This document shows, one piece after another, positions 45,253 through 56,671 of a DNA stretch of 64,000 nucleotides. The stretch comes from Pseudeuparius sepicola (lineage: Eukaryota; Arthropoda; Insecta; Coleoptera; Anthribidae), in NCBI GenBank assembly GCA_963920635.1, contig OY987301.1, positions 19,634,501-19,698,500 on the forward strand. The letters run 5' to 3'. The notes under the pieces were generated by a model. It was not told the origin of the DNA and did not search any database. It saw nothing but the letters and a program-made list of their open reading frames with translations. Position 1 is the stretch's first letter, and each line of letters starts with the position of its first letter. The translations under genes and the position numbers were made by a program.

Positions 45253-47684
45253 TATAGGTATATGAATTTCCTGGTCTATATTCTATAGACATAATGTAGC
45301 TCTTTGAGAGGACATGAAAATTTATAGGCTATGGCAAAAATATTATAGGACTATTTACCTATTTTTACTTTCACTTCACTCAAGGAGTTTTGAGAGTCTG
45401 TCTGTCTTTTATCTTTTCATTTCATTCATTTAAACCACAAAATATATCATTTAAACTATGTCACCTTGAAAGAGTTTTATTTTTTTTTAATTTCTGAACC
45501 CCCCTCCCATCGGCAAAGTCTATATATGGCTCTGAGAACTTATATCTGATATTAAATTCCAAATATTTAAAATGAACACACATGAATTAAATATATTTGG
45601 AATTAGGTGTTTTGATTTCAAAGCCCACAAAAGCCGACTTTGAATGGAATTACAACTAACTTTCGAATGATTTTTGTCACCCGATGACGAGTACCTATAT
45701 AAATCCGTCGCGTATACCTACTATATAGGTAGCACCATGGGTGTTATAAATATCTAAACGTAATGGACGCCGTGCTAAACGTACAACACCTCGTAGATAT
45801 ATTACAATATTCTTTTTGAAATACCTAAGGTTATAATAAATGTGTAAACGTCCTGCCATTTAAACCACATTTTATTTATTGCACACCATAAATAATCGAT
45901 CGCAATTAAATAAATTAATTATTACATAAATTAAATCAAAAGGAACGCGATACAGATCTACACAGCAAGCACGCAAAAAATATAGTTTTGAAAAATGTTC
46001 CATTTTTCCCGTCCGCTTTTTTTGTTAATTATTTTGTTTGCACAATTATTGCTATACCCGGAGTAACTCATTTAATTAATGAAATTAAGTTTTACCTTCA
46101 AAAATTTAATAGAAATCACAAATTGCGCTAACTCGTTATGCACATACGCATCATTACAAACATGAATATGAATTGTTAAATTATCTATATAATTATTAAG
46201 CAATTTTAAATGCCCCTATTTAGAAATTAAATGGCTGGAGGTTGCAGTTCAACAAATCAAAATTTTATTTTGACAAAATATTAAGATTTCCCCGCAAATG
46301 ACCTCCGTAGGCATTTATATCACTCTCTTATTATTTGTATTTTTCCTACACAATACAGAATTCAACGTTTCAACTGATGTCATTTCCGAGTTAAAAAAGT
46401 CAGCCATCTTGATTACAGAACCATAAACCATTTTTTGCAATGTTTTGCAACCAGATAAATGAGATGTAAATTGACTTTTTGCGTAATAAAAACGACACCT
46501 TTATTGTATTTTTGAAAGCAAGCGTTGATATTTAAATCCGAAACCGATGAAGTGAGCGATCATTAATCGTTTTTGCATCTATACGACACGACAGTCGAAG
46601 AAATAGTCCACTTAATCAACAAATAAATGTTTATTGCTGGTTATTACAATTTTGCATATTTAGAGTTAGAAGGTTGAACTGTAAACTTTTTGTAGGAATA
46701 TTAATTTAATGACAAGGTTCGGCGATAAAAATTTCTATCATTTACCTTGGTGGCACTGCCGTTTCAATTCATCATTTTTAATTGTTTATTGGGTAAGCAA
46801 ATTTTGCCAATGCATTACGTACTGAGTTCTAACATACATAATATTTACGAGTGACGAATAAGTAGGTAACATACTCATATATTTTTCAGAAATATATTTA
46901 CCTGGCAATGGGGAAGTATGGAAAGTTTCTAATTCGTTGCTCGTTGCTGTAGATATTTCCAAGACTTTTGATTTTTGACCGCCTATATATGAAGAAACTT
47001 ACTAACCTTTGTTGATTCACCAATCACCCCTCACCACCAATCTCGCACCAGAAGCGTTTTGGTGAGTAAATTACTACCCTTAAACACCGATGTTCTACAA
47101 GATCAATTTGGTACCCGTTTTTATATTTATTAACATTTCGCAGGAGACTTTAGATTTGAAACCTATTATATCTACATGTAATTTCCTTCACACAGATCCT
47201 GACCCACAACAACATAATCTTGGATTGTATATAGGGACAGTCACCTATAAGAAGGAACACTCTTTCTTATTTGATATTTGAGAAGGTAATTACAGCGCAA
47301 AATAAATAACTGGATATGCTAAATGACCAACTATTTATTGAAAAAATATAAGACAAAGTCAAACTTTCTCAATTAGAAACCAAACTTAAAACTTTCATTA
47401 AAAACAAAATTATGTAATTTATCCCATTTTGGGACACCGAGTACCTATACCTAAGATGGGACATAGGTATGTTTTCCCAAAATGGAACGTCAACTGGTGC
47501 ATTAAATATAATTCGTCAAGTAGGTACTCCACACATCTCCTGGTCCCAAAAGGAACATTCGTTATAACTGATATAAGTCTTCCCTACATGCACCTTGACA
47601 TACACTGCATTGGCTGTCATTTCTCTTGGCTGTCTTCGTGGCAACATTATTTTCACGAAAAACTTCTTTCTTGGCAGAATTTTT
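45253..47684. other. No gene recognised
   Basis: AT-rich DNA with few frames above 60 codons. A right-type end GGGACACCGAGTA lies at about 47430, the likely outer end of another degraded element. Confidence 0.35.
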
Positions 47685-48516
47685 CAAAATATTTCCAGAA
47701 CGAGCAAAGATAAAATTCTGAAATTTGGTATGTGACATAACTTGAAGAATAAAAACACAAAAAATTTTGAAATATTTGTAACCCTTTGACCCCCATATTT
47801 GGGACGCCTATGATGAATAATGCCAAACTGTCTCTACCTCGGTAAACGTCAAATCTCACGGGTATATCACATACCAAATTTCATAATTTTATCATTGTTC
47901 GTTCTGGAAATATTTAGAAAAAACCGTTTGCCAAAGTGTCCATTTCGGGGGCTATAGCCCTCTTAGGGGGCATTTTTGAGGCCATGTTTATAGGAACTTT
48001 TTCATTTTTTTGGATCGCAGAACATGCTGGTAAAATATGGCAGGCTAATTTCTAATACGCATTTTCATGGCCCTCTGCAAAAAATTTCAATACGATTTTA
48101 CTCGAAAACGGTGCACGCTATCAAAGTTCAACAAGAGCACCATTTTTTCGTAGAATACTCTGAAATTTTATAATTTCGCAATAAATTTTGGGAAAAAGCA
48201 CACACAAAAAATTTAGGGTATTTTTAACCCCTCAACCCCCCCCACTTAGGACGCCTATGATTAAGAATGTCCAACTATCGCTACCTCGGTAAATGTAAAA
48301 TCTCACAGGTACATCACATACCAAATTTCAGAATTTTATCTATGTTCGTTCTGGAAATACTTATAGAAACCGGTTTGTGAAACTGCCCCTTTCGGGGGCT
48401 ATAGCCCCATTAGGGGGCATTTTTGAGGACATGTTTATAGGAACTTTTTTCATTTTTTTGGGTCGTAGAACACGCTGGTAAATTATGGCAGGCTAATTTC
48501 GGGACACCCTGTATAA
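47685..48516. repeat. Tandem and inverted repeat cluster J, ends with GGGACACCCTGTATA
   Basis: Two direct copies of about 335 bp (about 47716-48053 and 48168-48500) share GACGCCTATGAT, CTACCTCGGTAAA, GTTCGTTCTGGAAATA, TTTCGGGGGCTATAGCC and GGCAGGCTAATTTC. A short segment before the first copy (47685-47735) is the inverse of part of each unit, so the cluster also contains an inverted copy. It finishes in a CACCCTGTATA terminus at about 48515. Confidence 0.7.
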
Positions 48517-49258
48517 TGCTTTCTTGCCTTCTGGAAGTTTTCGAATTTTGCTGGTTTTGCAACTTACTATACGATCTCTCCAGCTCCATTATTTTCATTT
48601 CTGCATATGATCTTCCTCCTGTTAATCAGTCTTTTTTTGACCTTCTGCGTGCGGCCTTTTCCAACTTCTTCATTGTATTCATCTTCTGGATAACCATCAT
48701 TTTTTGCAACCTTCCCGCGCTTTTAAATACATTTCTTGCATGTCAACCATCTACGTTGTGGTCACTTTAATTTACTTTTCTCAAAGAAAAACACAAATAA
48801 AGCGCATAAATATGATATACACACATAAACAAAGCGTATATACATAATAAGGGACAACACGAATGACAAAATTTGACGAAACATGGCGGAACCAATCAAA
48901 AATCGGACCACGGCTGTCGCCACTGTTGTCTGTCTTGTATAAAGCCACTGTAGCGATGCATGCGCTCGGAAACCATATACCGTCTCATCTAAAATAAGGT
49001 GCATGCCGTCTCGCGGTTGTGTAGTATAAGAAGTAATATACCAAGGAGTCAGTACTCTTTTTTTTCTTTTATAGAAAAGACAAAAGTATTAACAAAATTG
49101 TTGCTTTCTTCAAGCGAGTATTAAACAAAAAGTAAAGGTTTTGTTCAATATAACCAATATTTTGGGCTAAGTATAGAAAATCTTATCTGTGCCCATTGCT
49201 ATTGCTCCATGCGCACGGCACCGGTTCCAATGCCCGAAGAACCCACTGAACCTGACCA
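48517..49258. other. No gene recognised
   Basis: AT-rich; overlapping frames at 48516-48770 (plus, hydrophobic) and 48762-49004 (minus) have no recognisable motif. Confidence 0.35.
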
Positions 49259-49412
49259 GCGCCGATATTTCGGAGGCCAATCAGGTATAGGGAATCGTCG
49301 GCCCGGGCCAGTCCCGCACCCGAACTAAGCACGGTGGGTGGGGATTAGAACTAATTCCTAAACAAAAATGGAGGCCTGCTATGCGGCGTGGCCCCGCGGC
49401 CCCGCTTGCCGG
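49259..49412. repeat. GC-rich dispersed repeat, copy 1
   Basis: About 150 bp, much richer in GC than the surroundings, matched by 52946-53089. Identical blocks include CCCGCACCCGAACTAAGCAC and AGAACTAATTCCTAAACAAA. Encodes no obvious protein and shows no tRNA or 5S features. Could be a fragment of an unrecognised element or a SINE-like unit. Confidence 0.6.
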
Positions 49413-49765
49413 CCCATACATCATGCCCGTTGCGTGCCGCTACCAACGTAGTTATTAATTTAAGTTAGGCGGGTCGGGTGGTTGGGCAGGTATTTTCGAG
49501 CTGCGTAGGTTGCCCTAAAATGCGTTATCGATTCGGACACTTATATACGTTTGTTAACATTCTCGGCTTGTAGAAGCTTCTACCGTGTCATCAGGAGCGG
49601 GATGTTTATAACATTCTTTAAAGCACGACTTTCTTCAGACAGGCCACGTGATGCAGCTGCCCGCAACAAGGTATATAGGCAACAGCATTTATGCACAGGA
49701 TCGCTCTCCGTTTGTTTTGGGTCGATGAAACGAAACAATGCAATCAAGACAGAGTAGGTCATATA

Positions 49766-49858
49766 TACAGTGTGCATCACTTTAACTCGAGACAATTAAT
49801 TATTTTTTAACAGCAACCAAAACATCTTTTTGAAATATTCCCTACGGTTCACACTGTA
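49766..49858. repeat. 93-bp mini-element with TACAGTGTG termini
   Basis: Begins TACAGTGTGCATCACTTTAA and ends TTCACACTGTA. The first 45 bp match the outer end of palindrome G (GACAATTAATTATTTTTTAA). This looks like a minimal deletion derivative of that family, or two abutting terminal fragments. Confidence 0.6.
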
Positions 49859-50004
49859 GATATATGTGAAAGATAAACAAAGATTTCCCCTATGTCGCCC
49901 CAATTTTGCCACAGAAACAAACCGATTTGCGCTTAGCTCCACCCAGTAAGTGGGATGACGCTATACGTTTTAATATAATCTTTATGGTATATGGATATAA
50001 AAGC

Positions 50005-51104
50005 CACGGGCGTAGCCAAGGAGGGGGTTTAGGGGGTTCAAACCCCCCCCCCCCCGAAATAAGCAAAATATTACCTAATATTATACCGAAAAAAATACGA
50101 GGAGTGAAGAGTTAAATTATTATTACGTTTGAATATATGTAGTAATAGTAGCGCCTAGCGCCATCTTTTGACGAGAGGCAGACGCAGTTGCAGCCGAACT
50201 ATTTTCTATTGTAGGGACACTTTGCGTTGTTTCTCGATTATTCGCCACGCCCCTCGGTCGAAATGAGCGGAACTTTGTGGAAGTTCGTGGAAGTTTCTGG
50301 ACGGCTACTGGGCTGCTTATAAGCGGCGCCGCGGCGCGTGACCGCGCTTACGGCAGTATTGTTCCATGCGAACTCGAAGCGAATAAAAGTGAAAAGTGGT
50401 GAACGAATAGTGAAGAGAATTAAGTGTACCGTGTAAGTGAGTAATTTTAGTGCGCTATTATTCGATGACCTTGTTAAGGATAGATACGTGAATCCTTATT
50501 ACTGTCGAAAAATGGAGGGGAAAAAAAGGAAGGGTGATAAACTTAAAGGTATGGACTACTGGAAAAAGTGGTGTAGTCAAGGTCAAGGGGTTTCTAATAA
50601 AGAAACAAATTTTGATTTAGCTATCAAAGCTTCAGCTACCTTGCATGCTGATAAGAAGACTGCCTACCCCGAAATCTAGTTTGGAATGCCTAGATATGTG
50701 CGATAAAAACCTTTATCCTAATATTTACACATTACTACAAATCTTGGCTACCATTCCTGAGCCTAAGGAGACTGAAAAACTATTTACGAAACACTACAAG
50801 TGAAAACAGACTTAATGGTTTGGCTCTAATGAACATTCACTATGGAACAGAAATTCATGCAGATGAAGTAGTGGATATATTTAAAAGAAAAAGCCGAAGA
50901 TTTCTTCTTTAATGGTTTTAGATTTAGCGCAGAGGAACGAAATTAATTTATCCATTTCATTTAAAGTTAAGAACTTTATAAATATGTCGTAGTTTTTCGG
51001 ATGAATATATAGATATTAAATTTCATGTAAGTATATTTTTGTTGTTTTATTTACTTCTCAAACTAACCCCCCCCCCCCAAAACTAAATCCTGGCTACGCC
51101 CGTG
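50005..51104 (+). mobile_element. hAT element, CACGGGCGTAGCC termini
   Basis: Terminal inverted repeats CACGGGCGTAGCCA at the left and GGCTACGCCCGTG at the right, flanked by a perfect 8-bp duplication ATAAAAGC (49997-50004 and 51105-51112), the hAT signature. Both subterminal zones contain long C or G runs (about 12 C at 50047-50058 and 51067-51078). The coding part is reduced by internal deletion. Confidence 0.9.
50512..50912 (+). pseudogene. hAT transposase (TTF-finger type), internally deleted
   Basis: The N-terminal piece (ATG at 50512, MEGKKRKGDKLKG) stays open to 50679. After a frame change the C-terminal dimerisation region follows: LYPNIYTLLQILATIP, then, missing the usual VSTxxAERSFS, LRRLKNYLRNTTSENRLNGL, ALMNIH and DEVVDIFKRKSRRFLL before the stop at 50910. 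The middle of the transposase, with the catalytic residues, is deleted. The C-terminal blocks are typical of hAT proteins related to ZMYM1/TTF-type zinc-finger transposases. The element would be non-autonomous. The upstream 250 bp (GC-rich, 50270-50420) are probably its promoter/leader. Confidence 0.78.
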
Positions 51105-51394
51105 ATAAAAGCACATTGTGCTTTATTCTTTCTGTTCACAAAATCTGGATCTCTGCACTATATTCAATCTGAAAACTGATTACCATAGAGATAGAGGAAC
51201 GTATTAGGTATACTACGACAAGAAAACCAATCATTACAATCGGCAATCGGCATTTGCACATTTGGTTTTCGACTGTATAGTGATGTGGAGATGGCAACGG
51301 CGCTAGATATTTCGGCTTACTATAGTGCAAACAATACACCAGTTTCTTCTTGTCGTAGTAGATTCTTTCTAATGGTAGTATTTATATCTATACA

Positions 51395-52650
51395 CATGGG
51401 CGTCCGCAGAAATTTTTTCAGGGGGGGGGGCAGTAAGAATTATTGACAAAACAGGTCGATGAAATTCCCTGTGCCACTTTGTTTTCCGCACATAAATAAA
51501 TGTTATGAGTGCCGCCAAATACTATAGAGGAAATAATGGAGAACAAAATGTTAGGGTTTTCTTCGACTTTTTGCGTAGCATCAATATCAATCTGACAAAC
51601 AATTGACGCATTTCAGGTTTTTTTAAGATTTTCAAAAAATTGTTCAGTTTTTCGACAGAATTCAAGTGCCACTTTGATCCTAAATGTATTTTAACTTGTT
51701 CAGCAAAATGTTTGTGTCTTGTGAAAGGAGTTTTTATGAAAGCACTTTGCACGCCTCTTCGAAGTTGCGGTTTAAAAACTACGCATAATTTACAGAAAGC
51801 CTCTTGCTTATACCTATTTAGAATAGGCCAACCAAGATCTATGCTCATCTAACCATTGAAATCGGAATGCTCGATTCCTTTCAGGAACATCACTTGCAAA
51901 TTTTTAGTCAGATGGCGGGGACCAAGGCACAGTGACTAAGTCGTACCTTCAATTTTCTGGGACTTCCGCATCGATGAATCGTCTAATATCAAGCTGTGAA
52001 TAATCGTTCTCTCCCGATTATTCATTAATCACAATTTTTCTTTTAGTAAGTATTAGTAGATATTACTACCGAGATTGAGATTAATACCAGTACCGTCACT
52101 GTCATCGCCATCGCAGTCGAGGTGTTTTAATTTTGAAAATTTGGTTATGGTTTCTGGTAAAGCCGTACCCATATTATCACCATTAACAGTCTCAGACTTC
52201 CGTTTTAAATAGTTTCTAATGTCCATTTTCAATCTACATCATGAACCTACCTATACACCAATAATAAGTAATGCAGGACGACAGCAAGAGTATAGTAAGG
52301 CTATAGACTAACACATTATATTATTATATTACATACCCCGAAAGGGTCTTCTCATATAGTAATCCTATTCTAAATCAGCACACAAAACCGTAGATATATT
52401 TGCCTACTATACTTTTAACTTTTTGTTGTTTATAGAAAGATATTATATCGGCTGATTCAGAACTCAGCTTACTGATTGACTAATCAGAACTGATGTTCGG
52501 AGTTCGGAGTGCAGCTTTGTCAGCGACGTTCTGCCGAAGGTGCAGATCTTACGCGAATCGGTCATAGGTGTCAAATTACTTTTTTGCTTATTTCAAAAGC
52601 CAGGGGGGGGGGCATGCGCCCCCCCCTGCGCCCCCCTCCGGACGCCCACG
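51395..52650 (-). mobile_element. Second hAT element, CATGGGCGTCC termini
   Basis: Inverted ends CATGGGCGTCCGC (left) and GGACGCCCACG (right) with a perfect 8-bp target duplication TCTATACA (51387-51394 and 52651-52658). As in its neighbour, both subterminal zones carry G or C runs (51421-51431, and 52603-52626). It lies only about 280 bp from the neighbouring hAT. Its gene runs on the minus strand. Confidence 0.88.
51522..52226 (-). pseudogene. hAT transposase N-terminal part with TTF zinc finger
   Basis: Minus strand, starting at M52226 with MDIRNYLKRKSETVNG, a start typical of ZMYM1-like hAT proteins. It then breaks, and resumes at RFQWLDEHRSWLAYSK (one frame) and EAFCKLCVVFKPQ with FIKTPFTRHKHFAEQVKIH and HLGSKWHLNSV, which is the TTF-type zinc-finger region (C..C...H). 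It ends at 51522 without the catalytic domain or the dimerisation region. At least three frame breaks. Together with the terminal repeats it identifies the element as a decayed hAT. Confidence 0.75.
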
Positions 52651-52945
52651 TCTATACATAAGAATGGTTATGAAACCTGTCTGAATGACCTGAATGTATT
52701 TGCTGCCCTCTGCCCGCACCCTATTCGATTGTGATTTTATAAAATTAGAACAGGTTCCTTTTACCTATAACCTTCTATCCCAGTAGGACTAGTATTATTG
52801 CCCTTATGCTATTATAGATATATAGACTTAGTACTGGTTTCTAACTTCTGTCCGTAGCTATCTACTCGATGTCTCGAATTTCGATGTCATAAATTTTATT
52901 TATCAGTATATAACCGGTTCAAACATCCAAAGAAGAATGGAACCC

Positions 52946-53089
52946 GCGCCGAAATTTCAGAGGCCAATCAGGTAAAGAATCGTCGGCCCGGACCAGTCCC
53001 GCACCCGAACTAAGCACGGTGGGTGGGGATTAGAACTAATTCCTAAACAAAAATGGTGGCTTTGCTTCAGCGTGACCGCGGCCGGGCCA
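52946..53089. repeat. GC-rich dispersed repeat, copy 2
   Basis: Matches 49259-49412 along its length, with small indels (GGCCCGGACCAGTCCCGCAC against GGCCCGGGCCAGTCCCGCAC). Lies just outside the second hAT. Same orientation as copy 1. Confidence 0.6.
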
Positions 53090-53717
53090 TCACACGCTAT
53101 ACTGAAGGAAGGTTTTGCTTTGGGTATCTTTATTTTTTTATTACCTATCATAGTAGCTGCTACCATTGTTTATGGAATCCCTAGTTAGCCAATGTGTGGC
53201 AGAGTCATAAGGATACGAGAGCAATATTGGATACAGGCAACAGATGGCGCCAAAAATTTAAGTGGCCCAGTTATTGCCTACTAATTTTCTTCTATTAATA
53301 ACCATAACAAAACAGCTGGACGACTTTAGTTTTTGCAAAATCTGTCCCCTGTGTCTACTCTACACTCTACTTCTGTCATGTCCTTTTGTCAGTGTCAAAC
53401 ATTGGCTAACTAGAGTAAGTATCCATAAACAAGGCCTGACATGGAAGCAAAGTAACCAGTATATTTCGACACTATTTTTATTCGTTACAATAAACCAAGG
53501 TTTCGGCCATTATTTATGGCCTTCATCAGGGCTAAAAAATGTTAGGTAAAATATATTTGTTTTATAGGTACTTATACGAAAGTCTAGAGAATATACTATT
53601 TCTCTAGACTTTGCTTATAATATTGAATTTATTGAATATTAATAAGTTATGGTTCCATGTGAATATCAATGTTCAAATATGGAATAAATGTTTTCTAAAA
53701 TATCAATAATATTATAG

Positions 53718-53719
<2 letters not shown>
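53090..53719. other. Unassigned DNA with a hammerhead-like motif
   Basis: A plus-strand 95-codon frame (53262-53549) is hydrophobic but without known motif. On the minus strand at 53529-53495 lies CTGATGA, a perfect hairpin (GGCCAT...ATGGCC), GAAA and a CCTTGG pseudo-stem, that is the hammerhead core order, but the bases that should form stem I do not pair. I regard it as a degenerate Penelope/retrozyme remnant. Confidence 0.3.

Positions 53720-53752
<33 letters not shown>
53720..53752. repeat. (TA)n microsatellite
   Basis: About 16 TA units, with further TA-rich sequence on both sides. Confidence 0.95.
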
Positions 53753-53756
<4 letters not shown>

Positions 53757-55783
53757 TATATATTATTATTTATATATACTTTTTTACCCTAAATGATTTT
53801 AGTTGGAATACCCGTTGTTTTGCTTTCATTTACCTATAAGTAAGTATACCTACAGCAGTGATTAAGAGGATCATTATTGCAAATATTATACTTTTACATA
53901 AATAACTATACATATCTATTGAACTTTGAATATATTATATTATATTTCCTTGGCGCTGGCTGTTTATTTATGCTACTCCCAAAAACGGAAAATCTATATA
54001 GGTATATTTATTTATTAGAAACAATAACATTATGGGTTTAAAAGCCTTTTCCTTAAAACGTCATTCTGGATAACTGTAGGGTGGACCACAAAGAAATATA
54101 GGTATATAAAATTAAATAAGGTAAAAATTCTTTCAGTCAAAACTCCACAAAGAGTTTCATTTAATTATAAATTGCACATGTTTCTTCCGCAGTAAAAATT
54201 AATAAAAGAGGATGCTTCCTGACAAGTGTATGCGTCGTACCGCCGTACGCCTCCATCTAGGTAGAGCGATATAGAAGGAAACCAACAGGGCGCGCGATCA
54301 CCTTATAGATGGGTGACCTTTTTTAAATTATTTCACCTAATAAAACTTTTTTTCCCCGATTAAAAGAAGAATATGTGTCTCACGGCACTGCATGAAGCTC
54401 CTATTTATTACTAACTCATGTTGTTTCATTTTTAAGGTTTTTTTAAGGTTGTCGTCAAACACAACGTAAAGGTTAATGCACCATATAATATTGTCAAAAG
54501 GTCTCTAAAAAGCCATACCGATTATAACTATTTACCACCGCATTTCGCTGCACATGTGACCAGCCGTCGAACAGTGTAACCTATGCAAGATGCAAGAAGT
54601 ATTGGTGATATTTTATTAGGCAAGCAAGCTCTATCTTCTCTGTCTGCTTCATCTTCATCTCTTTTCACTACTAATACCAGGTGCGGTTAAAAAAGTGTTT
54701 TGTCTCGTGCGTATTCTATTGCCGAGGCGCCTTTTCTCGAGCTACCCTGGTAAAATATAATTGAACTCACTTGGAACACAGTGATATACTGGGCGCGATC
54801 TATTTCATAGCAATTATATAGGTATTGCACGCTCTGCTACTGATGGTGAAAATACCAGACTTATCAGCAGAAATCACCCGTATGGAATTCAAAGGTTTTT
54901 ATGCTGTTTCAAGTAACTTCATTTATACCATACCCGGTATATCAAAGGTTATAACATACTGTTTTGCGATATGAAAAATCCCTTATTTGATTTTCAGCCA
55001 TTAAGCCTAAATTATTATTTATATGCCGTTAAAAAATTATACAACAACAATTAGGAATGCAAAAAGTAGATTCATGCTTTAAATTAATTGTTCGCGTTTT
55101 GTTCTTTCGATTATCCAAATGATAGGTACCTACCTATTTTGCGCGAATCAAATTATAGAATTTTATCATTAATTTAGAAAGCCAAAATGCAAACACTCCG
55201 TTAGTGTGTGTATCTCTACATTTAATAAACGTTTAGCTCCATTAACAAAAAGAGAGATAGCGTATTTTTATCACTTGGCCGTACGTAGTCATGCGATTCT
55301 TTCTGAATTTATTCAGACGTATTACGGTAGGTCAGTGACCCTCCGAACAGTTAGCCGAATCAATAAGACAACTAAATCCAGAAAATATCGACGAAAACTT
55401 CTACCGACCAAGCAGAGAGCGTCGGGCACTCTTTTTTTATCTAATCTTTTGGGGGCAGCTTTGCTAATTAAGCTGTTTTCATAATACGTGGCAAATTTTA
55501 TTTCCCTGGCATGTTTATTCTGTCTGGAGATAAAAAAGTGCATTGTGAAAAATAAATAAAAAATAAGCGGGATTTTGTTTGTGACACACTTTTTTCTACA
55601 AACAAAATCAAGATTGTCGCTTGGCAAATAGCAGGCCCCGTTTCAACACTTTCTGTATAAACTATAAAGTGGAGTACTTAAGGTTAAAATTACAAAATCC
55701 CGATATTATATACGTACTACTGTGCAAATAATGTATAAATCGACCTATTTTCGTGTGGGTTGCCGAGAAATGATTTATCGTAG
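53753..55783. other. No gene recognised
   Basis: AT-rich DNA. The 92-codon plus frame at 55206-55484 is basic (many K and R) but unrecognised; a minus frame overlaps it (55322-55627). I see no further structure. Confidence 0.35.
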
Positions 55784-56035
55784 TCAAAAACACAAAATAA
55801 TCTTAATAGAATGTGAAGTTTTTTGCATGGCATATAATAATAACAAATAATAATACCTAATATAATAATAATAATAATAATAATAGTTCTCATCCCTACA
55901 ACGCAGAGCGCGCCGATGCACATTTTTCTTTTCTGGAGGTGGAGGAATACAATTTGGAGGTGAAACATTCTCATATTCTGCACCGACTGCACCCTCTGTA
56001 TCTGTGCTTGACATTTTATAATCAAGCACGTCCAA
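55784..56035 (-). CDS. Open frame of unknown nature next to (TAA)n
   Basis: An 83-codon minus frame beginning MDVLDYKMSSTDTEGAVG, acidic and proline-containing (PPPPEKKN), then a run of tyrosines produced by the (TAA)n microsatellite at 55861-55887. A second minus frame (56043-55717) overlaps it. The first 45 codons look like an ordinary protein N-terminus rather than random AT-rich DNA, but I recognise no family, and the frame runs into the microsatellite. Could be a piece of a transposase leader or a host exon. Confidence 0.2.
   Translation of the reverse strand: MDVLDYKMSSTDTEGAVGAEYENVSPPNCIPPPPEKKNVHRRALRCRDENYYYYYYYYIRYYYLLLLYAMQKTSHSIKIILCF
55861..55887. repeat. (TAA)n microsatellite
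   Basis: Nine TAA units. Confidence 0.9.
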
Positions 56036-56663
56036 AAAAACATCTATTAATTCGTTCGTTATAATTTTATTGAACTTATACGAGGAGTAGGTAATAGGTA
56101 GAACCGTTGAGGGAATTATTATATTAGAAGTAGCCAGATGATTGTGCGGGGGAAAGATTTGGTAGGTTATTATTTATTCACTTGGCATATGGACATGGAT
56201 AATAATGGGTGCGTTTTATTGAAGTTCAATAGTGATTGTCCTGGAAGGTAGGAAACTTTTGACTGTAACCATTTTTTTCCAGAAATTATTCATCAGATAA
56301 AAAACATTATATAAATATATTATGTACCAATTTATTGTTACTGCAGATATTGTATTGTATTGCATTGGTGGTATTATTAATTCGGAGATTTCACGTTGGA
56401 TCTCTTAATAATTCTCCTCCTCAAGTGCTAACTACGTCCATGAGTTGTTCTAATTTTAAAATTTACTTTCAATAATTTAAGAGCTTCATTGAACTAGAAC
56501 ATTAGTGTCTACAGTCAAGGTTTCGTTTGATTCTTTAGAAAGCTTTTATAAGTTCTTCTTTATTCCAAAGCAAGATTTTCAAAACAAAGCATTTTTAGAT
56601 TGTATTAAAAAACTCATATGTGTACAACATGGCAACATAGACAACGTACAAGTACCTAGGTAT
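56036..56663. other. No gene recognised
   Basis: AT-rich spacer. Confidence 0.4.
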
Positions 56664-56671
56664 ATATAGGT

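Noticed and set aside
47700..48500. CRISPR-like array in the repeat cluster
   Set aside because: Only two long units and one inverted piece, no short regular repeats with unique spacers; the genome is eukaryotic.
49585..49620. CTGATGA on the minus strand as a further hammerhead
   Set aside because: No GAAA after a stem II and no closing stems; a chance match.
53720..53752. (TA)n run as a replication origin or scaffold site
   Set aside because: Simple microsatellite; nothing else supports an origin.
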